Shown here piece after piece: positions 31,540-41,019 of a DNA stretch of 64,000 nucleotides. The stretch is taken from assembly GCF_001028625.1 (NCBI RefSeq), contig NZ_CP011805.1, positions 806,001-870,000 on the forward strand. Direction: 5' to 3'. The DNA is from Pelagerythrobacter marensis (GTDB lineage Bacteria; Pseudomonadota; Alphaproteobacteria; Sphingomonadales; Sphingomonadaceae). The notes under the pieces were generated by a model, which saw only the letters and a program-made list of their open reading frames with translations, was not told the origin of the DNA and did not search any database. The position numbers and the translations under genes were made by a program. Position 1 is the first letter of the stretch; each line of letters opens with the position of its first letter.

Positions 31540-33720
31540 TCAGCCTTCCATCCATTCGCGGAAGAAGCTTTCGTGCGCGGCGCGCAGTTCGCTCAGCGGC
31601 ACCCCGGCAACGCTGTCGCCCCCGACGGTGCCGATCCGGTGCATCGGAATGCCGGCCGCCTGAATGCGGTCGGCCTGGCTGGTCGTGACGAGGTAGCGGC
31701 CCTGATCTTCGCCGAAAGCGGTGAAGTGGTCGCCCACCTGTTCCAGCGAGCAGCCGATATTGCCGGCCAGCGCCATTTCGGCCAGCGCGACCAGCAGGCC
31801 GCCGTCCGACACGTCGTGAACCGCGCTGACCAGCCCTTCGCCGATCAACCGGCGGACGAATTCGCCGCGCTCGCGTTCCTGCGCCAGGTTCACCGGCGGA
31901 GCATCGCCCGCCTCGCGCCCGTGCAGCGTGCGCAGCCAGAGCGACTGGCCGAGGTGGCCGTTATTGTCGCCGATAACGAAGATCGCATCGCCTTCCGCCG
32001 CGAAGGCGATCCGCGCCATCCTGGCATAGTCATCCAGCACGCCGACGCCGCCGATCGCCGGGGTCGGCAGGATCGCGCTGCCGCCGCCGGTCGCCTTGCT
32101 TTCGTTATAAAGGCTGACGTTGCCGCTCACGATCGGGAAGTCGAGCGCGCGGCAGGCATCGCCCATGCCATCCAGGCAGCCGGTGAACTGGGCCATGATC
32201 TCGGGCCGCTGGGGATTGGCGAAGTTGAGGCAATTGGTCACCGCCAGGGGCCGCGCGCCGACTGCGCAGAGATTGCGATAGGCCTCCGCAATCGCCTGCT
32301 TCCCGCCTTCGTAGGGATCGGCATAGCAATAGCGCGGCGTGCAGTCGGTCGTCATCGCCAGCGCCTTGCGCATCCCGTGGACCCGGACCACGCCTGCATC
32401 GCCGTCGGTCTGGAGCGTGTCGGCGCCGACCTGGCTGTCATACTGCTCCGCAATCCAGCGGCGCGAGGCGAGATCGGGGCTCGCCATCAGCCTGAGCAGG
32501 TCCGCGCCCAGATCGGGGCTGTCGGGCACGGTGTCGAGCGGCTCGACTTTGGCCCAGGCCTTGTAATCCTCGCGGCTCATGGCCGGCCGGTCATAGAGCG
32601 GCGCATCGGCGGCCAGCGGGCCGAGCGGGATGTCGCACACGACCTTGCCGTCGAATTCCAGCACCATGTGCCGGGTATCGGTAACTTCGCCGATGACCGC
32701 GAAATCCAGTTCCCACTTGCGGAAGATTTCCTCCGCCATGGCTTCCTTGCCGGGCTTCAGGACCATGAGCATCCGCTCCTGGCTCTCGCTCAGCATCATT
32801 TCGTAGGGGGTCATCCCCTCTTCGCGGCAGGGGACCTTGTTCATGTCCAGCCGGATGCCGGCCTTGCCGTTGGTCGCCATTTCCACGCTGGACGAAGTGA
32901 GCCCGGCGGCGCCCATGTCCTGGATCGCGACGATCGCATCGGTCGCCATGAGTTCGAGGCAGGCCTCGATCAGCAGCTTTTCGGTAAAGGGGTCGCCGAC
33001 CTGGACGGTGGGGCGCTTTTCCTCCGCATCCTCGCCGAAATCGGCGCTCGCCATCGTTGCACCGTGAATGCCGTCGCGCCCGGTCTTGGAACCGACATAG
33101 ACGATCGGATTGCCCACGCCCGTGGCGGCGGAATAGAAGATCTTGTCGGCATCGGCGACGCCCACGGTCATCGCGTTGACCAGGATATTGCCGTCGTAAG
33201 CCGGATGGAAATTGGTTTCCCCGGCCACTGTCGGTACGCCCACGCAGTTACCGTAACCGCCGATTCCCGCGACCACGCCCTGGACGAGGTGCTTCATCTT
33301 GGGATGATCGGGCCGGCCGAAACGCAGCGCGTTGAGATTCGCGACCGGGCGCGCACCCATCGTGAACACGTCGCGCAGGATGCCGCCGACGCCGGTGGCC
33401 GCGCCCTGGTAAGGCTCGATATAGCTCGGGTGGTTGTGGCTCTCCATCTTGAAGATGGCGGCCTGCCCGTCGCCGATGTCGATAACGCCGGCATTCTCGC
33501 CCGGCCCGCAAATGACCCACGGCGCCTCGGTCGGCAGCTTCTTCAGGTGCAGGCGCGAGGATTTGTAGGAGCAATGCTCCGACCACATGACCGAGAATAT
33601 GCCGAGCTCGACGAGGTTCGGCTCGCGGCCCAGCGCGTGCAGCACGCGCTCGTATTCTTCGGTGTTGAGGCCGTGCTGCTCGACGACTTCGGGGGTGATC
33701 GCGGACTCGGGTGTAGCCAT
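31540..33720 (-). CDS. purL: Phosphoribosylformylglycinamidine synthase subunit PurL
   Basis: A 726-residue small-type FGAM synthase. It uses ATP and ammonia to turn FGAR to FGAM in purine synthesis, and needs PurQ (glutaminase) and PurS partners that are not in the window. Marks: EHCSYKSSRLHLKKLP near residue 50, GNCVGVPTVAGE, the two AIRS-type ATP-binding halves, and CADPYEGGKQAIAEAYRNL. The ATG at 33720 follows TAAGGG at good spacing, which rejects the longer open frame. Confidence 0.96.
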   Translation of the reverse strand: MATPESAITPEVVEQHGLNTEEYERVLHALGREPNLVELGIFSVMWSEHCSYKSSRLHLKKLPTEAPWVICGPGENAGVIDIGDGQAAIFKMESHNHPSYIEPYQGAATGVGGILRDVFTMGARPVANLNALRFGRPDHPKMKHLVQGVVAGIGGYGNCVGVPTVAGETNFHPAYDGNILVNAMTVGVADADKIFYSAATGVGNPIVYVGSKTGRDGIHGATMASADFGEDAEEKRPTVQVGDPFTEKLLIEACLELMATDAIVAIQDMGAAGLTSSSVEMATNGKAGIRLDMNKVPCREEGMTPYEMMLSESQERMLMVLKPGKEAMAEEIFRKWELDFAVIGEVTDTRHMVLEFDGKVVCDIPLGPLAADAPLYDRPAMSREDYKAWAKVEPLDTVPDSPDLGADLLRLMASPDLASRRWIAEQYDSQVGADTLQTDGDAGVVRVHGMRKALAMTTDCTPRYCYADPYEGGKQAIAEAYRNLCAVGARPLAVTNCLNFANPQRPEIMAQFTGCLDGMGDACRALDFPIVSGNVSLYNESKATGGGSAILPTPAIGGVGVLDDYARMARIAFAAEGDAIFVIGDNNGHLGQSLWLRTLHGREAGDAPPVNLAQERERGEFVRRLIGEGLVSAVHDVSDGGLLVALAEMALAGNIGCSLEQVGDHFTAFGEDQGRYLVTTSQADRIQAAGIPMHRIGTVGGDSVAGVPLSELRAAHESFFREWMEG

Positions 33721-33775
33721 GCGCGCGCCCTTACGTTTCAATCCCGGCGAGGGCAACGATCCTTGCGCGATCCGA

Positions 33776-34456
33776 TCATCGGCGCCACGTCGACACGCCC
33801 AGCCCGACCTCGCGCAGATGCCACCGCGTTTCGCCCACCCACCACGCGGCCCAGGTCGCCACGGCAAAGGCGGCGAGGGCGAGCAGGTGAAAACCCGCCC
33901 CGGCGGATTCGGGCGGGGGACCGAACCAGTTGACGGCCTGCATCGCCAGCAGCAACGCCAGCAATATCATCGGCGGCCCGATCGGCCCGCGGGTCCGGCG
34001 CAGATAGAGCGCGAAGGCGCCAACGGTCAGCGCCAGTTCCAGCGGGATGGCGATCTGCGGGTGATCCCACAGGCCCAGCCCCAGTTTCGGTTCCCCTCCC
34101 GCAAGCGTCAGATCGGGGCGGTGCACGATCAGGTCGAGCAGCCAGTGCGACAGTACGACGGCGCCCCCGATCAATGCCGTCACTGCATCGCGCCGCCATA
34201 CCAGCAGGACGAACGCGAACACGACCGCCCACAGCGCAGTGCCCGCCAGGCTGTGAGTATAGGGCATGTAATAGAGATCGAGCGGGTTCATCGCGGTCGC
34301 GCCGGGTACGATCCGCAGCTTTTCGATCCCCACGATTGCGAAGACGAAAAATCCCCAGTCGACCAGCTGGGCGGCGACGAACAGGGTCCCCAGCCGCGGG
34401 GCCCGCCTGCTGGCGGCACCGGCGATAAAGGCGGCGGCCCAGTGCCCGATGAACAT
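33776..34456 (-). CDS. Multi-pass membrane protein of unknown function
   Basis: A 226-residue protein with about six membrane helices. MFIGHWAAAFIAG at the start and HSLAGTALWAVVF plus LSHWLLDLIVHRPDL in the middle carry His and Asp residues inside helices, as in YdjM/DUF457-type membrane metal-dependent hydrolases; the relation is weak. It is located in the inner membrane. It ends 55 bases before purL on the same strand; no functional link is visible. The 144-base divergent gap to xseB shows no clear promoter. Confidence 0.78.
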   Translation of the reverse strand: MFIGHWAAAFIAGAASRRAPRLGTLFVAAQLVDWGFFVFAIVGIEKLRIVPGATAMNPLDLYYMPYTHSLAGTALWAVVFAFVLLVWRRDAVTALIGGAVVLSHWLLDLIVHRPDLTLAGGEPKLGLGLWDHPQIAIPLELALTVGAFALYLRRTRGPIGPPMILLALLLAMQAVNWFGPPPESAGAGFHLLALAAFAVATWAAWWVGETRWHLREVGLGVSTWRR

Positions 34457-34612
34457 TCAGCAGCGCCCTGCCAGGCGGGCGACGGTGCGCTGTCTCGCAC
34501 GGGGATACCCCAGGCATGTGACCGCTCTGCCGGTCCGGATCCCCGTCATTCCCGTTCCCCCTTGTCGCTGTCAGCTTGACCAAGCTCCGGGCGGGCGTCA
34601 ATGCTCTATCGC

Positions 34613-34864
34613 ATGACCAAAGACGCCCCCGATATTGCCAGCATGACCTTCGAAGACGCGCTGAAGGCGCTGGAGGAGATCGTTCGCAAACTGGAAGGTG
34701 GCGAGGCGGCACTGGACGAATCGATTGCGCTTTACGAACGCGGCGAACGGCTGCGGCAGCATTGCCAGGCCCGGTTGGATGCGGCGCAGGCCCGGATCGA
34801 AAAGATCGTTCAGGGGGCAGATGGTCAGGCCCGCGGCACTGCCCCTTTCGACGCGGCCAGCTGA
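34613..34864 (+). CDS. xseB: Exodeoxyribonuclease VII small subunit
   Basis: An 83-residue helical protein. MTFEDALKALEEIVRKLEGGEAALDESIALYERG matches the XseB coiled-coil pattern that binds the XseA large subunit. XseA is not in the window. The ATG at 34613 is used; one at 34601 would add four residues. It ends one base before the ispA ATG, so xseB-ispA-coaD form one operon, a common arrangement with ispA. Confidence 0.92.
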   Translation: MTKDAPDIASMTFEDALKALEEIVRKLEGGEAALDESIALYERGERLRQHCQARLDAAQARIEKIVQGADGQARGTAPFDAAS

Positions 34865-34865
34865 A

Positions 34866-35774
34866 ATGCAGCTCGTCGACGATCGGACCAATCTTCTGGC
34901 CGATGGCCTCGCCCGCATACAGCGCGAAGTCGACGATGCGTTCGACGAGCTGCTGCCGATCCCCGACGATACGCGTGCGCGCCTGGTGGAGGCGATGCGT
35001 TATGCCGCGATCGGCGGCGGCAAGCGGGTCCGCCCCCTGCTGCTCGCGGCGACTGCGGGCATGTACGGGGTCGCTCGCGAGACGGCCGTACGGTGCGGCT
35101 GTGCGATCGAGGCGATCCATGCCTATTCCCTGATCCACGACGACCTGCCGTGCATGGACGACGACGATCTTCGCCACGGCAAGCCGACGCTGCACCGCCA
35201 ATTCGATGAAGCGACTGCGGTGCTGGCCGGTGACGCGCTTCATGCCTTTGCCTTCGAAGTGCTTTCGATGCCGGAGACCGTCGGCGAACCCTTCGTGCGT
35301 GCCGAGCTGGTCGCAACCCTCGCCACGGCGAGCGGGATGGGCGGCATGGCCGGCGGGCAGATGATGGATATGGCCGCGGCAAGCCAGGATTACGATCTGC
35401 ACGCCATCACTCGCCTGCAACAGCTCAAGACCGGTGCCCTGCTGTCGGCGGCGGTGGAAATGGGCGCCGTTCTGGGCCGCCTGCCGGGCGATTCGCGCGC
35501 GCCCCTGCGCAATTATGCGCGCGACATTGGCCTCGCCTTTCAGATTGCCGACGATCTGCTCGATCACGAAGGGGACGAGCGCAAGGCCGGCAAGGCGCTG
35601 CGCAAGGATGTGGAGCAGGGCAAGCAGACTTTCGTGACACTGATGGGCGTGGAAAAGGCACGCCATCAGGCCCATGCGCTGATCGAGCAGGCGATCGGCC
35701 ACCTCGCCCCCTATGGCACCGAAGCGGACCTGCTGCGCGCGCTGGCGCGATTTATCGTGGAGAGAGACAGGTGA
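34866..35774 (+). CDS. ispA: Farnesyl diphosphate synthase / polyprenyl synthetase
   Basis: A 302-residue short-chain prenyltransferase. The first Asp-rich motif is DDLPCMDDDD (92-101), and the second lies in IADDLLDHEGD. It adds isopentenyl diphosphate to DMAPP and GPP to make farnesyl diphosphate for quinones, carotenoids and undecaprenol. GGGKRVRP before the first motif is also conserved. The 4-base spacing CMDD between Asp groups is the bacterial FPP/GGPP type, so the exact chain length is not certain. Confidence 0.94.
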   Translation: MQLVDDRTNLLADGLARIQREVDDAFDELLPIPDDTRARLVEAMRYAAIGGGKRVRPLLLAATAGMYGVARETAVRCGCAIEAIHAYSLIHDDLPCMDDDDLRHGKPTLHRQFDEATAVLAGDALHAFAFEVLSMPETVGEPFVRAELVATLATASGMGGMAGGQMMDMAAASQDYDLHAITRLQQLKTGALLSAAVEMGAVLGRLPGDSRAPLRNYARDIGLAFQIADDLLDHEGDERKAGKALRKDVEQGKQTFVTLMGVEKARHQAHALIEQAIGHLAPYGTEADLLRALARFIVERDR

Positions 35775-36298
35775 ACGCCAAAAGCAACGGTGAGCGCATT
35801 GGCGTTTATCCCGGTACGTTCGATCCGATCACGCTGGGCCATGCTGACATTATCCGGCGCGGCAGCAAGCTGGTGGACCGGCTGATTATCGGCGTAACCA
35901 CCAATCCTTCGAAAAATCCCATGTTCACGCCCGAAGAACGGATGGCGATGGTCCGGCGCGAAGTGGCCGCACTCGGCGTCGAAAACGTGGATGTCGTGGG
36001 CTTCAACGCGCTACTGATGAAATTCGCGCGCAAGCAGGGCGCCAATGTTATCGTGCGCGGCCTGCGCGCCGTCGCCGATTTCGAATACGAATACCAGATG
36101 GCCGGGATGAACCAGCAGCTCGATGACAGGATCGAAACGGTCTTCCTGATGGCGGACGTGTCGTTGCAGCCGATCGCTTCGAAGCTGGTGAAGGAAATTG
36201 CGGTATTCGGCGGCGACATTTCACCTTTCGTCAGCCCCGCTGTGCGCGATGAAGTTGTCGCGCGCGTCGACGAAGTGGGCCGCAGGGGAGACTATTGA
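35771..36298 (+). CDS. coaD: Phosphopantetheine adenylyltransferase
   Basis: A 175-residue nucleotidyltransferase of coenzyme A synthesis: ATP plus 4'-phosphopantetheine gives dephospho-CoA. GVYPGTFDPITLGH holds the T/HxGH nucleotide motif (residues 21-24), and GLRAVADFEYEYQMAGMN is the family signature. The usual ISST near the C-terminus is replaced by ISPFVSPAVRDEV. GTG at 35771 overlaps the ispA stop by 4 bases (GTGA). Confidence 0.95.
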   Translation: MNAKSNGERIGVYPGTFDPITLGHADIIRRGSKLVDRLIIGVTTNPSKNPMFTPEERMAMVRREVAALGVENVDVVGFNALLMKFARKQGANVIVRGLRAVADFEYEYQMAGMNQQLDDRIETVFLMADVSLQPIASKLVKEIAVFGGDISPFVSPAVRDEVVARVDEVGRRGDY

Positions 36299-36409
36299 TC
36301 CCGCGCAGCGCCTGTCGCATCATTCATTGAACCGACAGACCCCCGCCGCTAGACGCTGGCGGCTGATTTTCTATTTCGACGTCTTTACCATTTCGACCAC
36401 GGGAATTTC

Positions 36410-37135
36410 ATGTCCAAACGCCTGATTGCCGCCGCAGCCCTGCTGTCGCTGGTCACTGCCCCAACGTTTGCGTCCGCGCAGGAAAGCCCCGCGACGGATG
36501 CCGTCGATGTCGAGGGGGAGGCGACAGCAGCCGCTCAGCCCGCGCAGGTCTATCAGCCGATCAATTACGACATTCAGGAAGACCGCGAGAATATTCTCCT
36601 GCTCGACCTTTCGACTGGGGAGCGGGTTGCGATCCGCCTGATGCCGAGCTGGGCACCGAACCATGTCGAACGGATCAAGACGCTTGCCCGCCAGGGTTTC
36701 TACGACGGTGTGATTTTCCACCGCGTGATCGACGGGTTCATGGCGCAGACCGGCGACCCGACCGGGACGGGGCAGGGCGGGTCGAACCTTCCCGATCTGG
36801 ATGAAGAGTTCAATCCCATGCCCCACGTTCGCGGCACGGTCGCGATGGCGCGTGCGCAGGACGAAAACAGCGCGAACAGCCAGTTCTTCATCGTCTTCTA
36901 TCCGCGTTTCGCGCTGGACAAGCGCTATACCAACTTTGGTCGCGTGATCGGGAACATGGGCGCGGTCGACGCCATCGTGCGCGGTGAGCCGCCTGCAAAC
37001 CCGACCCGGATCCTGCAGGCTTCTATCGCTGCCGACAACAAGGGCCGGCCCGCCGCGCCCGCGCCCTCGGCTCCGCAGGAAGCGATCACCGCCGATATGC
37101 TCAGCGCGCCGGTGGAACAGACCGAAGGGCAGTAA
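36410..37135 (+). CDS. Periplasmic cyclophilin-type peptidyl-prolyl isomerase
   Basis: A 241-residue exported cyclophilin. The signal peptide ends at the ASA site near residue 23; the cyclophilin domain spans about 60-200 with the catalytic stretch GVIFHRVIDGFMAQTGDPTG, SANSQFFI and FGRVIGNM. The C-terminal 35 residues are Pro/Ala-rich. It speeds proline isomerisation in periplasmic protein folding. It precedes queA by 77 bases on the same strand. Confidence 0.93.
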   Translation: MSKRLIAAAALLSLVTAPTFASAQESPATDAVDVEGEATAAAQPAQVYQPINYDIQEDRENILLLDLSTGERVAIRLMPSWAPNHVERIKTLARQGFYDGVIFHRVIDGFMAQTGDPTGTGQGGSNLPDLDEEFNPMPHVRGTVAMARAQDENSANSQFFIVFYPRFALDKRYTNFGRVIGNMGAVDAIVRGEPPANPTRILQASIAADNKGRPAAPAPSAPQEAITADMLSAPVEQTEGQ

Positions 37136-37212
37136 CGCCGCCATCGGGCAGGGCGTTCGTAGCGTGGCGGCTGGCCCGGCCATGACTAGCCCGCGACGGG
37201 ATTGATTGCCCT

Positions 37213-38241
37213 ATGCGCATCGACCTTTTCGATTTCGAGCTGCCGCAAGATCTGATCGCGCTGCGCCCCGTCGCGCCGCGCGACACGGCGCGTATGCTGG
37301 TGGTGGATGACGAGAAGGACTTCGCCGATCGTATCGTGCGCGATCTGCCCGATATTCTCGCACCTGGCGACGTACTGGTTTTCAACGACACGCGGGTCAT
37401 TCCCGCTCAGCTGGAGGGGCAGCGCGGCGATGCACGGATCGGTGCGACGCTGCACAAGCGGATCGACTTGCGCCGCTGGCAGGCCTTCGTGCGCAATGCC
37501 AAGCGCTGCCGCCCTGGCGACCGGGTGGAATTCGGGGGCGGCGTCACCGCACTTGTCGAAGGGCGCGGCGAGGATGGCAGCATTACCTTCGCTTTCGAAG
37601 GGGAGGAACCGGTCGAGGTCTTGCTGGAGCGTGCAGGGCGGATGCCGCTGCCGCCCTATATTGCAGGCAAGCGGCCGGCGGACGAGCGTGACGAGCGGGA
37701 TTATCAGACCATGTTTGCCGCGCGGGATGGCGCAGTTGCCGCGCCGACGGCCGCGCTTCACTTTACGCCCGAACTGATCGCGGCGCTGGATGCGCGCGGT
37801 GTCGCCCGCGAAACGCTGACGCTGCACGTGGGCGCGGGGACGTTCCTGCCGGTCAAGGTCGACGATACCGACGATCACCGGATGCACAGCGAATGGGGCC
37901 GGATCGATGCCGCCACCGCCGATCGGCTGAACGCCGCCCGCCAGCGGGGCGGACGCGTGATCGCAGTGGGCACCACCAGCCTGCGGCTGCTGGAAAGCGC
38001 GGCGGGGGCGGATGGGGTGATCCGCCCGTTCGAAGGCGACACCGCGATTTTCATCACGCCCGGATATACCTTCCGCGCGATCGATGGGCTGATGACCAAT
38101 TTTCACCTTCCGAAATCGACGCTGTTCATGCTGGTCAGCGCGCTGATGGGGCGCGAACGGATGCGGGCCGTCTATACCCAGGCGATAGAGCGGAAATACC
38201 GTTTCTACAGCTATGGTGATAGCAGTCTCCTCTTGCCCTGA
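37213..38241 (+). CDS. queA: S-adenosylmethionine:tRNA ribosyltransferase-isomerase
   Basis: A 342-residue enzyme that builds epoxyqueuosine on preQ1-tRNA from the ribose of SAM. Family marks: FDFELPQDLIALRP at the N-terminus, VFNDTRVIPAQL, PLPPYI, AAPTAALHFTPEL and NFHLPKSTLFMLVSAL. It works with Tgt; the tgt gene is on the same strand but 7 kb downstream, separated by unrelated genes. Confidence 0.96.
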   Translation: MRIDLFDFELPQDLIALRPVAPRDTARMLVVDDEKDFADRIVRDLPDILAPGDVLVFNDTRVIPAQLEGQRGDARIGATLHKRIDLRRWQAFVRNAKRCRPGDRVEFGGGVTALVEGRGEDGSITFAFEGEEPVEVLLERAGRMPLPPYIAGKRPADERDERDYQTMFAARDGAVAAPTAALHFTPELIAALDARGVARETLTLHVGAGTFLPVKVDDTDDHRMHSEWGRIDAATADRLNAARQRGGRVIAVGTTSLRLLESAAGADGVIRPFEGDTAIFITPGYTFRAIDGLMTNFHLPKSTLFMLVSALMGRERMRAVYTQAIERKYRFYSYGDSSLLLP

Positions 38242-38283
38242 GGGAGCGGGGCGCGGCAAGCCCGCCAAGGGGGGGAACGATCC

Positions 38284-40371
38284 ATGCAGTCGCTGCGATT
38301 ATCGGTATTTCTGGCGCTTGGCGCGTCCCTGTGCGCGGGACCTGTGGCCGCTTCGGATACTGCCCCTGCGGTGGAGGCGGAAGCTGTTGTCGCCGCCCAC
38401 GGTGTGGTCGTTTCGGCTGACGACGGCGCGCCGCTGGCCGGGGTGACGGTAACTGTTGGTGGGCAGAGCGCGCGCACCGACAGCAGGGGCCGATACCGGA
38501 TCGAAGTGCCTGCAAGCCCTCTCTACACGGTGCGAGTTTCAGGGGCGGGCCATTATCCGGCAGACCATGCCTTCGCGCGCCACGAACTGGCGGTGGAGGC
38601 AGGCACGTTGCGCATTCCCCCCGTGCAGCTGGTGGAGCGGCGGGCCGACCGGCAGCTGTTCGTGTTCGGCGGCGATGTCATGGGCGGGCGCCGCTATGAA
38701 ACGCCGCTGGAGGGGGAGCGCCGGCTGGTTCACGATGCCAATCGGCGAGAGGACATGCGGGCCCTGCTGGATGTCATGGCCCCCACCTTGCGCGCGGCCG
38801 ATCTGGCCAGCGTCAATCTGGAAATTACGCTTTCCGCACGCGAACTGACGACGGCGGCACCCAAATCCTACGTGTTCTACGCCCATCCCGAGCTGGCCGA
38901 GACGCTGGCCTGGGCCGGCGTCGATTATGCTGCGCAAGGCAACAACCACGTTTACGACTATCTCGATCAGGGCTTGGCGGACACGCTGGCGGCTGTGGCG
39001 GCGGCGGGTCTAGGGTACTCGGGGGCAGGCTTCGACCGTGCGGCGGCGATTGCCCCCTGGCGCACGCAAGTCGGCGGCACCGACTGGTCGTTCCTGAGCT
39101 TCGTCGGCTGGGAAGGGCGCGCCCAGCCGAACCAGGTGGCCGAAGATGCCAAGGGCGGCGCGGCGCTGGGCGACGATGCAACGATCGTCGAAACGGTTCA
39201 GGCCGAAAGCTCCGCTAACCGGTCGGTGGTTGTCCAGTATCACGGCAGCCGGGAATATTCGCCCGAACCGACGGAAGAGAGCCGGCGGCGAATGTTCGCG
39301 GCAATCGACGCCGGGGCCGATCTGGTCATCGGACACCATCCCCACGTCCTCCAGGGGTTCGAATTTCATCGTGGCCAGCTGATCGCCTATTCGCTCGGCA
39401 ACTTCCTGTTCGACCAGTACATCCATGAAACGCAGGCGAGCATGTTGCTCAAGGTGTGGATGGATGGCAGCCGCTTCGCGCGGGCGGAGATCGTGCCGAT
39501 CGACGTGCGCGACTACCGCCCGGTCCCCGCCGTCGCCGGGATGCGCGACGCGGTGCTGCGGCGCCTGCGCGCGCTTTCCGGGCCGCGCGGTGTTCGGATC
39601 GAGGATATGGCCGGCCACGGCATCATCGCCGCCGCCGCTGCGCCGAACGCTGCAACGCCGCCGGCCATGACGCTGATGGCTGCGCCCGATGCCGCGAGTG
39701 TCGTGGTTCCCGCATCCGCTCTGGCCGCGGGTTTTCCGGCGGAGGCGCGTGACGATGCCGGGCGGCAGCTATCTTTCGGCCGGGACCTGCTGTGGCGCGG
39801 AGATTTCGAAAGCCACGAAGGGTTCGCCGCGTATGACCGCAGCTGGACTTTCGATGGCGGTGAGGGCGCTCTGGACCGCGACGCGCACGCCGGCGATCAC
39901 GCCTTGCGCATCGTCCCGGCAGCCAACAGCGTGACCATGGCGCAGCGGATTGCCCTGCGCGATCTCGACAAGGCGCCTGTAACGGTCGGCGGCATCCTGT
40001 CGGGCGAGGGGACGCGGCTGACGCTGCAATACCGCCTGAGGCTCGACGGAGAAAAGGCCTTCTCCGAATGGCAGAATGGCGGCACGATCACCGCCGCGGG
40101 GCCAGGCTGGCAACGGTTCGCTTTCGATATTCCGCAGCCATCTGCCGACCCGACGCGGTTCAATATCCGTTTCGTCGCGGACTGGCCCGGCAACGCCCGC
40201 CGACCGTTCCTGCTCGACGATCTGAAGGTCATCAGTTGGGAAAATGGCGAAGGCGCGAGCGGTGTGATCCCGGGTTTGCGCAAGTACGTTCGCTTGCCAG
40301 CAACCGGACCCGATCCGCAATCGATAACGGTCCACTTTCAGCCCTGGCAGCGGGCAGACAGCGCCGATTAG
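38284..40371 (+). CDS. Secreted CapA-like metallophosphatase-fold protein, multidomain
   Basis: A 695-residue exported protein. Signal peptide to about residue 23; a carboxypeptidase-regulatory-like beta domain (about 38-115, GVVVSADDGAPLAGVTVTVGG); a CapA/PGA_cap domain (about 125-420) with FVFGGDVMGGR, SVNLEITLS, GNNHVYDYLDQG and IGHHPHVLQGFE; then a beta-rich C-terminal part (about 490-650) like carbohydrate-binding jelly rolls. CapA proteins belong to poly-gamma-glutamate or cell-envelope pathways, but no capB or capC is near. Function in envelope polymer handling is inferred. Confidence 0.87.
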   Translation: MQSLRLSVFLALGASLCAGPVAASDTAPAVEAEAVVAAHGVVVSADDGAPLAGVTVTVGGQSARTDSRGRYRIEVPASPLYTVRVSGAGHYPADHAFARHELAVEAGTLRIPPVQLVERRADRQLFVFGGDVMGGRRYETPLEGERRLVHDANRREDMRALLDVMAPTLRAADLASVNLEITLSARELTTAAPKSYVFYAHPELAETLAWAGVDYAAQGNNHVYDYLDQGLADTLAAVAAAGLGYSGAGFDRAAAIAPWRTQVGGTDWSFLSFVGWEGRAQPNQVAEDAKGGAALGDDATIVETVQAESSANRSVVVQYHGSREYSPEPTEESRRRMFAAIDAGADLVIGHHPHVLQGFEFHRGQLIAYSLGNFLFDQYIHETQASMLLKVWMDGSRFARAEIVPIDVRDYRPVPAVAGMRDAVLRRLRALSGPRGVRIEDMAGHGIIAAAAAPNAATPPAMTLMAAPDAASVVVPASALAAGFPAEARDDAGRQLSFGRDLLWRGDFESHEGFAAYDRSWTFDGGEGALDRDAHAGDHALRIVPAANSVTMAQRIALRDLDKAPVTVGGILSGEGTRLTLQYRLRLDGEKAFSEWQNGGTITAAGPGWQRFAFDIPQPSADPTRFNIRFVADWPGNARRPFLLDDLKVISWENGEGASGVIPGLRKYVRLPATGPDPQSITVHFQPWQRADSAD

Positions 40372-40383
40372 CGAAGTCACCGA

Positions 40384-40962
40384 TCAGCGCGGATTGGCGC
40401 TGGGAAAAAAGGTTTCCGGGGCGATCACGGTGTCGATTAAAGCTTCGTCGGCCGGCAATCGTCCGTCGAGCATCAGCATCGCGAGCCCGTGGACGATTGA
40501 CCAGGCCTGCAACGCCAGGCGATCGGCCGCTGCGCCTTCACCCCCCGCCAGCGTGATCGTGCTGCGTTTCAGCAAGTCCCACGCAGGATCGGACTTGCCC
40601 GCATGTGCTGCGCCGGCCTTGCCGTGCGCGAAGACCAAGCGAAACAGCGCTGGATTGGCAAGCGCGAAGCGGACATAGGCTCTGCCGGTTGCGGCAAACC
40701 CGGCCCGGTCGCCGCCCGCCGCAGCATAAGCCTCAGCCTGCGCGGCGCCGAGCCTCGTCAGCCCTGCGTCCCCCAACGCGGCGAGCAGGGCATCCTTGTT
40801 CGGAAAATGGCGATAGACCGCGGTTGGAGAGACGCCCACTTCGCGCGCCAGTTCACGCAGCGAGATCGCGCTGCCTTCCGCCGCTTCCAGTGCGCGCAAC
40901 CCGGCTTCGACCAGCGCCTCGCGCAGGGCGCCGTGGTGGTATGACGATTCCGATGTTGACAC
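40384..40962 (-). CDS. TetR/AcrR family transcriptional regulator
   Basis: A 192-residue repressor. The helix-turn-helix is LRELAREVGVSPTAVYRHFPNKDALLAAL (about 35-64), preceded by YHHGALREALVEAGL; the C-terminal ligand domain is of the WHG type (FRLVFAHG). The start is GTG at 40962. It is divergent from the carotenoid oxygenase gene, with a 57-base gap carrying direct repeats, so control of that gene and of itself is likely. Confidence 0.93.
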   Translation of the reverse strand: MSTSESSYHHGALREALVEAGLRALEAAEGSAISLRELAREVGVSPTAVYRHFPNKDALLAALGDAGLTRLGAAQAEAYAAAGGDRAGFAATGRAYVRFALANPALFRLVFAHGKAGAAHAGKSDPAWDLLKRSTITLAGGEGAAADRLALQAWSIVHGLAMLMLDGRLPADEALIDTVIAPETFFPSANPR

Positions 40963-40990
40963 TGATTACATAACCGATATGTTGACGCTG
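40953..40990. promoter_or_regulatory. Direct-repeat operator candidate for the TetR regulator
   Basis: ATGTTGACACTG (40953-40964) and ATGTTGACGCTG (40979-40990) are direct repeats with one mismatch, 26 bases apart, lying between tetR and the oxygenase and touching the tetR start codon. Each includes a TTGAC that could serve as a -35. The spacing of about 2.5 helical turns fits two dimers on nearly the same face, or a promoter duplication. Confidence 0.45.
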
Positions 40991-41019
40991 CTCACATTTG
41001 CTAGCGATCGGAGTATGGC

